64,000 nt of DNA from Streptomyces caeruleatus (GTDB lineage Bacteria; Actinomycetota; Actinomycetes; Streptomycetales; Streptomycetaceae). A model generated the notes under the pieces. That model saw only the letters and a program-made list of their open reading frames with translations. It was not told where the DNA came from and made no database searches. The DNA lies in contig NZ_KQ948930.1 in assembly GCF_001514235.1 (NCBI RefSeq), positions 218,522-282,521 on the forward strand, given 5' to 3'. Made by a program: the position numbers and the translations under genes. Below, piece by piece: positions 42,582-51,111 of this stretch (positions within the stretch are counted from its first letter, which is position 1; each line of letters starts with the position of its first letter).

Positions 42582-44350
42582 CCCTGTCCGACGCCGTAGC
42601 GCATCTGTCCCCCCACCGCTGGGCGCGGGCCAACCGCCTCCTGATCCGCAAGGCCCTCGCCGAGTTCGCCCACGAGCGCCTCATCACGCCGGAAGCCGCC
42701 GGCGACGGCACCTACGTCGTCCGCAGCGACGACGGCCTGACCCGCTACACCTTCACGGCCACGGTCCGCGCCCTCGACCACTGGCAGGTCGACGCCGACT
42801 CGATCACCCGCCACCGCGACGGCGCCGAACGCCCGCTCGCCGCCCTGGACTTCTTCATCGAGCTCCAGAAGTCCCTGGGCCTGAGCGACGAGGTGCTGCC
42901 GGTCTACCTGGAGGAGATCTCCTCCACCCTCTCCGGCACCTGCTACAAGCTCACCAAGCCCCAGGTCCCGGTCGCCGAGCTGGTGAAAAGCGGCTTCCAG
43001 GCCATCGAGACCGGCATGACCGAGGGCCACCCCTGCTTCGTCGCCAACAACGGACGGCTCGGCTTCGGCATCCACGAGTACCTGTCGTACGCCCCCGAGA
43101 CCGCGAGCCCCGTCCGGCTGGTCTGGCTCGCCGCCCACCGCTCGCGCGCCGCGTTCACGGCCGGCGTCGGCATCGAGTACGAGTCCTTCGTCCGCGACGA
43201 ACTGGGCGCCGAGACCGTCGACCGCTTCGACGCCGTCCTGCGCGACCAGGACCTCGACCCGGCCGACTACCTCCTCATCCCGGTCCACCCCTGGCAGTGG
43301 TGGAACAAGCTCACCGTCACCTTCGCCGCCGAGGTCGCCCAGAAGCACCTGGTCTGCCTGGGCGAGGGCGACGACGAGTACCTGGCCCAGCAGTCCATCC
43401 GGACCTTCTTCAACCAGTCCAGCCCCGAGAAGCACTACGTCAAAACGGCCCTGTCCGTCCTCAACATGGGCTTCATGCGCGGCCTCTCGGCGGCGTACAT
43501 GGAGGCGACCCCGGCGATCAACGACTGGCTGGCCCAGCTCATCGACAACGACCCCGTGCTGCGGGAGACCGGCCTGTCGATCATCCGCGAACGCGCCGCC
43601 GTCGGCTACCGGCACCTGGAGTACGAGGCCGCGACCGACCGCTACTCGCCGTACCGCAAGATGCTGGCCGCGCTCTGGCGCGAGAGCCCGGTCTCCTCCC
43701 TCCAGGACGGCGAGTCCCTCGCCACCATGGCCTCCCTCGTCCACGTCGACCACGAGGGCGCCTCCTTCGCCGGCGCCCTGATCGAGCAGTCGGGCCTGGC
43801 CCCCACGGAGTGGCTGCGCCGCTACCTGCGGGCGTACTTCACCCCGCTCCTGCACAGCTTCTACGCCTACGACCTGGTGTACATGCCGCACGGCGAGAAC
43901 GTCATCCTCGTCCTGAAGAACGGCGTCGTCGAGCGCGCGATCTACAAGGACATCGCCGAGGAGATCGCCGTCATGGACCCGGACGCGGTACTCCCGCCCA
44001 CGGTCGAGCGGCTGCGCGTGGAGGTCCCGGAGGACAAGAAGCTCCTGTCCATCTTCACGGACGTCTTCGACTGCTTCTTCCGCTTCCTCGCCGCGAACCT
44101 CGCCGCCGAGGGAATCCTGGCGGAGGACGACTTCTGGCGCACGGTCGCCGAGGTCACCCGGGACTACCAGCACTCGGTGCCCGAACTCGCCGACAAGTTC
44201 AAGCAGTACGACATGTTCACCCCCGAGTTCGCCCTGTCCTGCCTCAACCGCCTCCAGCTCCGCAACAACAAGCAGATGGTGGATCTGGCGGATCCGGCGG
44301 GGGCGCTGCAGTTGGTGGGCAACCTGAAGAACCCGATCGCCGGGCTGTAA
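42578..44350 (+). CDS. desD: desferrioxamine synthetase DesD (NIS synthetase)
   Basis: A 590-aa NRPS-independent siderophore synthetase that condenses and cyclises N-hydroxy-succinylcadaverine with ATP to desferrioxamine. IucA/IucC-family landmarks: EGHPCFVANNGRLGFG, LIPVHPWQWWNK, HYVKTALSVLNMGFMRGLS, LVHVDHEGASFAGALIEQSG, and MPHGENVILVLKNG followed by the FhuF-like C-terminal region. The length is standard. Last gene of the operon; a strong terminator lies 11 nt downstream. Confidence 0.95.
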   Translation: MTLSDAVAHLSPHRWARANRLLIRKALAEFAHERLITPEAAGDGTYVVRSDDGLTRYTFTATVRALDHWQVDADSITRHRDGAERPLAALDFFIELQKSLGLSDEVLPVYLEEISSTLSGTCYKLTKPQVPVAELVKSGFQAIETGMTEGHPCFVANNGRLGFGIHEYLSYAPETASPVRLVWLAAHRSRAAFTAGVGIEYESFVRDELGAETVDRFDAVLRDQDLDPADYLLIPVHPWQWWNKLTVTFAAEVAQKHLVCLGEGDDEYLAQQSIRTFFNQSSPEKHYVKTALSVLNMGFMRGLSAAYMEATPAINDWLAQLIDNDPVLRETGLSIIRERAAVGYRHLEYEAATDRYSPYRKMLAALWRESPVSSLQDGESLATMASLVHVDHEGASFAGALIEQSGLAPTEWLRRYLRAYFTPLLHSFYAYDLVYMPHGENVILVLKNGVVERAIYKDIAEEIAVMDPDAVLPPTVERLRVEVPEDKKLLSIFTDVFDCFFRFLAANLAAEGILAEDDFWRTVAEVTRDYQHSVPELADKFKQYDMFTPEFALSCLNRLQLRNNKQMVDLADPAGALQLVGNLKNPIAGL

Positions 44351-44361
44351 GCCCCCCTGGC

Positions 44362-44402
44362 AGACGTGCACCCCGGAGTACGGTCCTCCGGGGTGCACGT
44401 CT
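44362..44402 (+). terminator. terminator of desABCD
   Basis: A perfect 17-bp stem from AGACGTGCACCCCGGAG (44362-44378) and its complement (44386-44402), loop 7 nt. Confidence 0.88.
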
Positions 44403-44427
44403 ATATGTCCAGGGCGGGCGCGCCGGG

Positions 44428-44481
44428 TTTTTTAGGGGCGCGGGGAACTGCGCGACCAGCCCCCACCGGCCCGCAGACGAC
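44428..44481. repeat. dispersed Streptomyces intergenic repeat, copy B
   Basis: TTTTTTAGGGGCGCGGGG, then AACTGCGCGACCAGCC, then CCCACCGGCCCGCAG. Nearly identical over about 45 nt to copy C at 50968, and sharing both ends with copy A. It is located in the gap between desD and the hexosaminidase gene. Confidence 0.75.
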
Positions 44482-44484
44482 GAA

Positions 44485-46074
44485 TCACCAAGGAACCTGA
44501 GGCGACCGGTAGAAATTAATCCCCAACGCCTCCCACCGCGCTCCCTGCGCAGCAAGCCGAACCTTGTACCTCTCCCAGTCATGCGTGGCAGCCGGCGACC
44601 ACCCCAACTCGGCCGCCCCCGCCAGCCTCGGAAACGCCATGTACTCAAGGTCGGCCGACTTCCCTAGCGTCTCCGTCCACATCGGCGCCTCGACACCCCG
44701 AACCGCCGAAGCGGGCACCCCAGGCAGATAGTTACCCGGATCCCAGTCGTACGACCGCTTCACCTCGACCAGCCCGGCCCAGTCCAGCCCCAACGGCGTA
44801 TCAGCGGTGTACTTCATGTCGAGATAGACCCGGTCAGCCGGAGACAGAACAACCCCGGTCCCGTTCCGCGCGGCAGCCGCGACCTGCTCCTTCTCCTGGG
44901 CATTCGTACTGTCCAACCCCCAGTACTGCGCCAGAGCCCCCCGCGAGGGGCTCGCTCCGGTCAGCTGATGCCACCCCACCACCGTCTTGCCGTACTTGGC
45001 GACGAGGGGCTGCACCCTCTCCATGAACGCCACATAGTCCTCGTGACTCGTGGAGTGCGCCTCGTCACCCCCGATGTGCAGGTACCGGCCCGGCGTGAGC
45101 GCGGCGAGCTCCCGGATCACGTCGTCCACGAAGTCGTACGTGATGTCCTTGCCGACACACAGCGAGCTGAAGCCGACCTCGGTGCCGGTGTAGAGCGGAG
45201 GCGCGACACCGTCGCAGTTCAGCTCGGCGTACGAGGCGAGCGCCGCGTTCGTGTGGCCTGGCATGTCGATCTCGGGGACGACCTCCAGATAGCGGGAGGA
45301 GGCGTACCGGACGATCTCCTTGTAGTCGGCCTTGGTGTAGTAGCCGCCCGGGCCGCCGCCCACCTGTGTCGAGCCGCCGTACGAGGCCAGCCGCGGCCAG
45401 GAGTCGACGGCGATGCGCCAGCCCTGGTCGTCGCTGAGGTGCAGATGCAGCTTGTTGATCTTGTACAGGGCGAGCTGGTCGATGTAGCGCTTGACCTGGT
45501 CGACGGTGAAGAAGTGCCGGGAGACGTCGAGCATCGCGCCGCGCCAGCCGTAGCGCGGGGTGTCCTTGATCGTGCCGCCCGCGACCAGCCAGGGCCCGGG
45601 CTGGACGGAGTCCTTCTCGACGGCCGCCGGGAGGAGCTGGCGCAGGGTCTGCACGCCGTGGAAGAGGCCGGCGGCGCCCGCGGCGGTGATGGTGACGCCG
45701 CCCCGGCCGCTGTCGAGGCGGTAGCCCTCGGCGCCGAACGGGCCCTTGGCCAGGCGCAGTCGGATACCGCCGGAGCCGTTTACGGTGACGGGGAGCCGGT
45801 AGCCGGTGGAGGGGCGCAGGACGTCGGCGAGGTACTCCCCGACGCGGCGGGTCTCGCGGGAGTCGTCCACGCGGATGTGGGTGTCGCGGGTGATCCGGTA
45901 CGGGGATCCGCCGGGGTCGACCGAGGCGGGCGCGGGGACCACCCGGTCGAGCGGGGTGGGCGAGGCCGCCCGGTCGGGAGCGGCTCCCGTCGCCGAGGCG
46001 CCCATCGCGACCAGCAGCAGGGAACCCAGCAGGCGGAACGTTCTGTGGTGCGGTCTCACACTGCCGACTCTCAC
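44485..46074 (-). CDS. secreted GH20 beta-N-acetylhexosaminidase
   Basis: A 529-aa exported GH20 enzyme that removes GlcNAc/GalNAc from chitin oligosaccharides. It has a Sec leader (RTFRLLGSLLLVAMGASATGA), a small N-terminal alpha/beta domain (GSGGIRLRLAKGPFGAEGYRL), then the barrel with RGAMLDVSRHFF, LHLHLSDDQGWRI, EIDMPGHTNAALA and the catalytic pair in HIGGDEAHS. MWTETLG and FPRLAGAAELGW are further hallmarks. GTG 46074 has GGAAGGGA upstream. The leader region carries a dre box and a 14-bp triplication. Corresponds by position to the S. coelicolor hexosaminidase SCO2786. Confidence 0.93.
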   Translation of the reverse strand: MRVGSVRPHHRTFRLLGSLLLVAMGASATGAAPDRAASPTPLDRVVPAPASVDPGGSPYRITRDTHIRVDDSRETRRVGEYLADVLRPSTGYRLPVTVNGSGGIRLRLAKGPFGAEGYRLDSGRGGVTITAAGAAGLFHGVQTLRQLLPAAVEKDSVQPGPWLVAGGTIKDTPRYGWRGAMLDVSRHFFTVDQVKRYIDQLALYKINKLHLHLSDDQGWRIAVDSWPRLASYGGSTQVGGGPGGYYTKADYKEIVRYASSRYLEVVPEIDMPGHTNAALASYAELNCDGVAPPLYTGTEVGFSSLCVGKDITYDFVDDVIRELAALTPGRYLHIGGDEAHSTSHEDYVAFMERVQPLVAKYGKTVVGWHQLTGASPSRGALAQYWGLDSTNAQEKEQVAAAARNGTGVVLSPADRVYLDMKYTADTPLGLDWAGLVEVKRSYDWDPGNYLPGVPASAVRGVEAPMWTETLGKSADLEYMAFPRLAGAAELGWSPAATHDWERYKVRLAAQGARWEALGINFYRSPQVPW

Positions 46075-46089
46075 AAGCGTGTCCCTTCC

Positions 46090-46131
46090 TTGAGCCGATG
46101 CGCTTGAGCCGATGCCCTTGAGCCGTTGCAC
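46090..46131. repeat. triplicated 14-bp tandem repeat in the hexosaminidase leader
   Basis: TTGAGCCGATGCGC, TTGAGCCGATGCCC and TTGAGCCGTTGCAC follow each other without a gap (46090, 46104, 46118), 16 nt before the hexosaminidase start and just inside the dre box. It probably lies in the 5' leader; role unknown. Confidence 0.85.
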
Positions 46132-46135
46132 TCCA

Positions 46136-46151
46136 AGAGGTCTGGACCACT
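46136..46151. promoter_or_regulatory. DasR-responsive element (dre)
   Basis: AGAGGTCTGGACCACT matches the dre consensus A(C/G)TGGTCTAGACCA(C/G)T at 14 of 16 positions. It lies between the hexosaminidase and the divergent DUF4429 gene. DasR, released by glucosamine-6-phosphate, represses GlcNAc and chitin genes in Streptomyces. Confidence 0.85.
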
Positions 46152-46182
46152 CTCTCGTGAGACTGGTGGAACAATCCACCCC

Positions 46183-47067
46183 ATGGCGGAAATCATCCAG
46201 AGGGACGGCACGTGGGTCTTCGACGGCGACGCCCTGAGGCTGACCCCCGGACGGGACAAGAACGTCAGCCTGTTCCGCAAGACGCTGGGTGAACTGACCG
46301 TCCCCCTGGGGGCGTTGGCGGGGGTCTCCTTCGAGCAGGGCAAGAAGGCCGGGCGGCTCCGGCTGCGGCTGCGCGACGGCTCCGACCCGCTGCTGCACGC
46401 CACGGGCGGCCGGCTCGCCGAGCCCCACGACCCCTATCAGCTGATCGTCGAGTCCGACCGGTACGGCGTCGCGGAGTACTTCGTGGAGGAGGTACGAGGC
46501 GCCCTGCTGCTGGACCAGGTCGCGGCCGACCCGGTCGACGCGTATCTGCTGCCGGGGCCGTCGCTCCCCCTGTCGGTCTCGGCCGGGGACGGCACCGCGA
46601 CCTTCGACGGTGAGCACATCCGGCTGGAGTGGAACTGGAAGACGGAGGACGCCAAGGCCGCCGCCGGCTCCCGCACCCTTGCCCTCGCCGACATCACGGG
46701 GGTGGAGTGGCATCCGGCGGCGGGCCTGGAGAACGGCCACCTCCGCTTCACCGTGCGGAACGCGCCGACCAAGGCCCCGCCCAAGTACGACCCCAACGCG
46801 GTGGAGCTGTGGGGCTTCAAGAAGGACCCGCTGATGGCCCTGGTCGCGGCGGCGGTCCAGGCCCGCCTCCCGCATCCGGCCAGGGTCGCCGCCACGGACG
46901 TACCGGGACCGCGACCGGAGCTGCCTTTCCCTCCGGTCACGTCCGCCGAGGACGACCACGACGCCCTGCTGCGCCGCCTACGCGAACTCGGTGAGCTGCA
47001 CCGCACGGGTGTGCTCACGGACGACGAGTTCACGATGGCCAAGCAGGCGGTGCTCAAGCGGCTGTAG
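46183..47067 (+). CDS. DUF4429 protein with SHOCT-like tail
   Basis: A 294-aa cytoplasmic protein with two DUF4429 copies: residues about 5-95 (GTWVFDGDALRLTP...LGALAGVSFEQGKKAGRLRLRLRDG) and 135-230 (GTATFDGEHIRLEW...LADITGVEWHPAAGLENGHLRFTV). The C-terminal helix-hairpin LLRRLRELGELHRTGVLTDDEFTMAKQAVLKRL-type ending is a SHOCT motif (residues 262-294). Likely an adaptor or lipid/protein-binding protein, function not established. Divergent from the hexosaminidase gene; it may also be affected by the dre box. Confidence 0.85.
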   Translation: MAEIIQRDGTWVFDGDALRLTPGRDKNVSLFRKTLGELTVPLGALAGVSFEQGKKAGRLRLRLRDGSDPLLHATGGRLAEPHDPYQLIVESDRYGVAEYFVEEVRGALLLDQVAADPVDAYLLPGPSLPLSVSAGDGTATFDGEHIRLEWNWKTEDAKAAAGSRTLALADITGVEWHPAAGLENGHLRFTVRNAPTKAPPKYDPNAVELWGFKKDPLMALVAAAVQARLPHPARVAATDVPGPRPELPFPPVTSAEDDHDALLRRLRELGELHRTGVLTDDEFTMAKQAVLKRL

Positions 47068-47100
47068 TCCCGTACGGGCCCGTGCGGGGCCGTGCGGGGC

Positions 47101-48690
47101 CTACTTGGCCCGGCGGGCCACCGTGAAGTGGTCGATCCGCTCCCCGGTCTCGGCGATGCCCTGCACCTTCAGGGTCGTGTAGCGGCCCCTCGGCGCCGGG
47201 GTGACGTCCACCCGCAGGAACGAGTAGTCGAGGTAGCGCACCCGGGACCAGGCGACCGTCTCGTTCTGCTTGCCGTCCTTGAGGTTGACGAACGACGCCA
47301 CGGAGTCCTGCTCGTGCTCGTGCCCCTCGTAGGAGTCGGGCGCGGTGAACGCGTACAGGCTGCGGCCCGCGGCGCCCGCGGTCACGTAGACGACGCCCTC
47401 GGTCTCGGGGTACGCCGTGCCGCCGATGGGCAGCTTCTTGGCGACCTCGTTCTTCTTGATCACGTCCGTCCGCTCGTACTGGTGGTTGTGACCGTTGATG
47501 ACGAGGTCCACGTGGTACTTCTCGAACAGCGGCACCCACTCCTGGCGCACACCCCCCTCCGAGGCGTGCGCGGTGGAGGTGCAGTAGGCGCAGTGATGGA
47601 AGAACACGATGACGAAGTCGATGTCGTGCGCGGCCCGGTACTTCTTCAGCTGCGCCTCGAACCACGTGGTCTGGGTGCCGCCGGAGAGGCCGAGGTTGGC
47701 CGGGATCTCGAAGGACACGTCGTTGGGGTCGAGCGAGATGATCGCCGTGTTGCCGTAGACGAAGGAGTAGACGCCCGGCAGGTGCTTCTTGTCCGGCCCG
47801 TTGTCGGGGAGCGTGAAGCGGGCCTCCTCGCCGCCGTAGCCGTTGGGCGAGTACCAGGCCTCCATGTCGTGGTTGCCGAAACTGACCATCCACGGCACGG
47901 ACTTGGCGACCGACTCGGTCTGGGCGAGGAACTGGTCCCACACGCGCGAGTCGAAGCCGGTGTCGGCGGTCTTGCCGGCGCCGGACGGGTCGGCGTAGGC
48001 GATGTCGCCCGCGTGCAGGTGGAAGGCCGGGTTCTGGCCGAGCAGCAGGCTGTCGTTGGCGAGGCCGTGGTAGCTGACGCCCTGGTCGCCGAAGGCGGTG
48101 AAGGTGAAGGGCGCCTTGTGCGCGGGGGCGGTGGTGAAGGTGCCGAGGGTGCCCAGCAGGTGCGGCTCGGCGGGGTCGAAGCCCTGGTGGCCGACGCCGT
48201 AGTAGTACGTCCGGCCGGGGCGCAGGTGGGTCAGCTTGGCGTGGACGTAGTACTGGGTGTGGTCGGCGCTGGCACCGACGCCGGCCGGGGTGTAGAGGGT
48301 GCGGACCTCGGCCTCGATCTTGCGGGAAAGGTCCCAGGGGTGGGCGCCGATCCGGATGAACGGCTTCTTCACGGCGACCGGGACCTGCCACGAGACGGTC
48401 ATCTCGGTGCGCGGGTCGTTGCCGTAGGCGAGGTGGCGGCCGAAGGGGGCGACGAGCGCGCCGTCGACGGTCTCGGTGCGCGGGGCCGTCTGCGTCGGAA
48501 CGGCCTGGGTGGTGGCCGCCTGAGCGGTGGCGCCCGGTACGAACGCGCCCCCCGCGACGGCGCCGAGCGTGACGGCGCCGCCTCTCATCATCGTGCGCCG
48601 GGAGAACTTGGCGCGCAGGTACTCGTGCTGTTCGGCCATGCTCATGCGCTCGGCCAGCTGCTGGGGTACACCCATGCGAGGAATGTCCAT
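47101..48690 (-). CDS. Tat-exported purple-acid-phosphatase-like metallophosphoesterase
   Basis: A 529-aa exported phosphatase. The Tat signal is KFSRRTMMRGGAVTLGAVAGGAFVPGATAQA (around residues 28-58, unusually far from the start). An N-terminal fibronectin-like PAP domain (MTVSWQVPVAVKKPFIRIG, LRPGRTYYYGVGH) precedes the dinuclear metal site: AFGDQGV, HAGDIAYAD, SFGNHDME, VFFHHCAYC and NGHNHQYERT. It should release phosphate from organic esters. The ATG at 48690 is chosen from several in-frame options without a strong ribosome site. It lies convergent to DUF4429 and divergent from the small gene at 48861. Confidence 0.87.
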   Translation of the reverse strand: MDIPRMGVPQQLAERMSMAEQHEYLRAKFSRRTMMRGGAVTLGAVAGGAFVPGATAQAATTQAVPTQTAPRTETVDGALVAPFGRHLAYGNDPRTEMTVSWQVPVAVKKPFIRIGAHPWDLSRKIEAEVRTLYTPAGVGASADHTQYYVHAKLTHLRPGRTYYYGVGHQGFDPAEPHLLGTLGTFTTAPAHKAPFTFTAFGDQGVSYHGLANDSLLLGQNPAFHLHAGDIAYADPSGAGKTADTGFDSRVWDQFLAQTESVAKSVPWMVSFGNHDMEAWYSPNGYGGEEARFTLPDNGPDKKHLPGVYSFVYGNTAIISLDPNDVSFEIPANLGLSGGTQTTWFEAQLKKYRAAHDIDFVIVFFHHCAYCTSTAHASEGGVRQEWVPLFEKYHVDLVINGHNHQYERTDVIKKNEVAKKLPIGGTAYPETEGVVYVTAGAAGRSLYAFTAPDSYEGHEHEQDSVASFVNLKDGKQNETVAWSRVRYLDYSFLRVDVTPAPRGRYTTLKVQGIAETGERIDHFTVARRAK

Positions 48691-48860
48691 GGCGTCCGAA
48701 ACTCGTCCCCTCAGGCAACGGGATGCGGGCCGAGGCATGGACGGTTCCGGAACAGCCTTCCATGAGAGCTCCAATGTTGCGCCAAGAGATCCCACAGGTG
48801 GCTGCCCGAAATCGGGCAGGATTCTTGCGAAGCGGTCCCCGATACCCCAGGATCTACCGA

Positions 48861-49118
48861 GTGCACGACGACCTCGTTGATCACCTGACCCGCAGCACGC
48901 CCCTCAGCAGGGGCGAGGCGACGCGGGTGATCCAGGACGTGCTCGCCTACTTCGACGAGACGACCGAGGAGTTCGTCCGTCGCCGCCACCGCGAACTCCA
49001 GGCCCAGGGCCTGGTGAACGCGACGATCTTCGAACGGATCGAGGCGGACCTGAAATACCGGACGGTGGCACCGCCGGAGCTCACGCTCCGCCAGCTGCGC
49101 CGGATCGTCTACGGCTAG
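48861..49118 (+). CDS. small conserved-looking protein upstream of glmS
   Basis: An 85-aa helical cytoplasmic protein (VHDDLVDHLTRSTPLSRGEATRVIQDVLAYFDETTEEFVRRRHREL... described by its N-terminal helices), rich in charged residues, ending LTLRQLRRIVYG. GTG 48861 has AGGA 8 nt upstream; the open frame before it would run through the divergent promoter. It ends 14 nt before glmS, so the two are probably co-transcribed. Function unknown. Confidence 0.7.
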   Translation: MHDDLVDHLTRSTPLSRGEATRVIQDVLAYFDETTEEFVRRRHRELQAQGLVNATIFERIEADLKYRTVAPPELTLRQLRRIVYG

Positions 49119-49132
49119 GGATACCTGTATAT

Positions 49133-50950
49133 ATGTGCGGAATCGTCGGATACATCGGGAAGCGTGACGTGGCTCCCCTCCTCCTGGAGGGCCTGCAGCG
49201 CCTGGAGTACCGCGGCTACGACTCGGCCGGCGTGGTCGTCTCCTCCCCGAAGGCGCCCGCCCTGAAGATGGTCAAGGCCAAGGGCCGGGTCCGTGACCTG
49301 GAGGCCAAGGTCCCGGCGCGCTTCAAGGGCACCACCGGCATCGCCCACACCCGCTGGGCCACCCACGGCGCCCCCTCCGACGTGAACGCCCACCCGCACC
49401 TGGACGCCGAGGGCAAGGTCGCCGTCGTCCACAACGGCATCATCGACAACGCCTCCGACCTGCGCCGCAAGCTGGAGGCGGACGGCGTCGAGTTCCTCTC
49501 CGAGACCGACACCGAGGTCCTCGTCCACCTCATCGCCCGCTCGCAGGCGGAGAAGCTGGAGGACAGGGTCCGCGAGACCCTGCGCCTGATCGAGGGCACG
49601 TACGGCATCGCCGTCCTGCACGCCGACTTCCCGGACCGCATCGTCGTCGCCCGCAACGGCTCCCCGGTCGTCCTCGGCATCGGCGAGAAGGAGATGTTCG
49701 TAGCCTCGGACATCGCGGCTCTGGTCGCCCACACCCGCCAGATAGTGACCCTCGACGACGGCGAGATGGCCACCCTCAAGGCCGACGACTTCCGCACCTA
49801 CACCACGGAGGGCACCCGCACCACGGCCGAGCCCACCACGGTCGAGTGGGAGGCCGCGTCGTACGACATGGGCGGCCACGACACCTACATGCACAAGGAG
49901 ATCCACGAGCAGGCCGACGCCGTGGACCGCGTCCTGCGCGGCCGCATCGACGACCGCTTCTCCACCGTGCACCTCGGCGGCCTCAACCTGGACGCCCGCG
50001 AGGCCCGTCAGATCCGCCGCGTGAAGATCCTCGGCTGCGGCACCTCCTACCACGCGGGCATGATCGGCGCCCAGATGATCGAGGAGCTGGCCCGTATCCC
50101 CGCCGACGCCGAGCCGGCCTCGGAGTTCCGCTACCGCAACGCGGTCGTCGACCCCGACACCCTCTACATCGCCGTCTCCCAGTCCGGTGAGACGTACGAC
50201 GTCCTGGCGGCCGTCCAGGAGCTGAAGCGCAAGGGCGCGCGGGTCCTCGGTGTGGTGAACGTGGTCGGCTCGGCCATCGCCCGCGAGGCCGACGGCGGCG
50301 TCTACGTCCACGCGGGCCCCGAGGTCTGCGTCGTCTCGACGAAGTGCTTCACGAACACGACGGTCGCCTTCGCGCTCCTCGCCCTGCACCTCGGCCGCAC
50401 CCGCGACCTCTCCGTCCGCGACGGCAAGCGCATCATCGAGGGCCTGCGCAAGCTGCCCGCCCAGATCGCCGAGATCATGGAGCAGGAGGGGGAGATCGAG
50501 AAGCTGGCCCAGCAGTACGCCGAGGCCCGCTCGATGCTCTTCATCGGCCGCGTCCGGGGCTACCCGGTCGCCCGCGAGGCCTCCCTGAAGCTCAAGGAGG
50601 TCTCCTACATCCACGCCGAGGCCTACCCGGCCTCCGAGCTCAAGCACGGCCCCCTGGCCCTCATCGAGCCCGCTCTCCCCACGGTCGCGATCGTCCCCGA
50701 CGACGACCTCCTGGAGAAGAACCGCGCCGCCATGGAGGAGATCAAGGCCCGCAGCGGCAAGATCCTCGCGGTCGCCCACCAGCCCCAGGAAAAGGCCGAC
50801 CAGACGATCGTCGTCCCGAAGAACGAGGACGAACTCGACCCCATCCTGATGGGCATCCCCCTCCAACTCCTCGCCTACCACACGGCCTTGGCCCTGGGCA
50901 GGGACATCGACAAGCCGCGCAACCTCGCAAAGTCGGTAACGGTCGAGTAG
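49133..50950 (+). CDS. glmS: glucosamine-6-phosphate synthase GlmS (isomerising)
   Basis: A 605-aa enzyme that makes glucosamine-6-phosphate from fructose-6-phosphate and glutamine, feeding peptidoglycan. The N-terminal class II glutaminase has Cys2 (MCGIVGYIG), HTRWATHG and HNGIIDN. Two SIS domains follow (ILGCGTSYHAGMIGA, AVSQSGETYDVLA; FIGRVRGYPVAREASLKLKEVSYIHAEAYPASELKHGPLALIE), ending AKSVTVE. The ATG at 49133 follows an AT-rich CTGTATAT; only a weak AGGGA is present. Its product is the signal sensed by DasR, linking it to the dre-controlled neighbours. Confidence 0.95.
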   Translation: MCGIVGYIGKRDVAPLLLEGLQRLEYRGYDSAGVVVSSPKAPALKMVKAKGRVRDLEAKVPARFKGTTGIAHTRWATHGAPSDVNAHPHLDAEGKVAVVHNGIIDNASDLRRKLEADGVEFLSETDTEVLVHLIARSQAEKLEDRVRETLRLIEGTYGIAVLHADFPDRIVVARNGSPVVLGIGEKEMFVASDIAALVAHTRQIVTLDDGEMATLKADDFRTYTTEGTRTTAEPTTVEWEAASYDMGGHDTYMHKEIHEQADAVDRVLRGRIDDRFSTVHLGGLNLDAREARQIRRVKILGCGTSYHAGMIGAQMIEELARIPADAEPASEFRYRNAVVDPDTLYIAVSQSGETYDVLAAVQELKRKGARVLGVVNVVGSAIAREADGGVYVHAGPEVCVVSTKCFTNTTVAFALLALHLGRTRDLSVRDGKRIIEGLRKLPAQIAEIMEQEGEIEKLAQQYAEARSMLFIGRVRGYPVAREASLKLKEVSYIHAEAYPASELKHGPLALIEPALPTVAIVPDDDLLEKNRAAMEEIKARSGKILAVAHQPQEKADQTIVVPKNEDELDPILMGIPLQLLAYHTALALGRDIDKPRNLAKSVTVE

Positions 50951-50967
50951 AGGCTTTTGGCTTTTGG

Positions 50968-51019
50968 TTTTTAGGGGCGCGGGGAACTGCGCGACCAGCC
51001 CCCACCGCCCCGCACAGGC
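50968..51019. repeat. dispersed Streptomyces intergenic repeat, copy C
   Basis: TTTTTAGGGGCGCGGGG, AACTGCGCGACCAGCC, CCCACCGCCCCGCA. Nearly identical to copy B at 44428 and, like it, placed just after the 3' end of a plus-strand operon. Confidence 0.75.
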
Positions 51020-51030
51020 CAACGAAACAC

Positions 51031-51072
51031 AACGGACCCCCACGTGATGCCACACTCACGGGGGGGTCCGTT
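51031..51072. terminator. bidirectional terminator between glmS and the YaaH-family gene
   Basis: AACGGACCCCC (51031-51041) pairs with GGGGGTCCGTT (51062-51072); an inner CGTGA/TCACG pair extends the stem with one mismatch. Confidence 0.82.
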
Positions 51073-51111
51073 CTCATCGCCGGGGGCCGCCCAACCCCCA
51101 GCCGGCGGCAG

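Noticed and set aside
49119..49132. A glmS ribozyme before glmS.
   Set aside because: Only 14 nt separate it from the preceding gene, and no ribozyme-like core is seen; such ribozymes are typical of Firmicutes.
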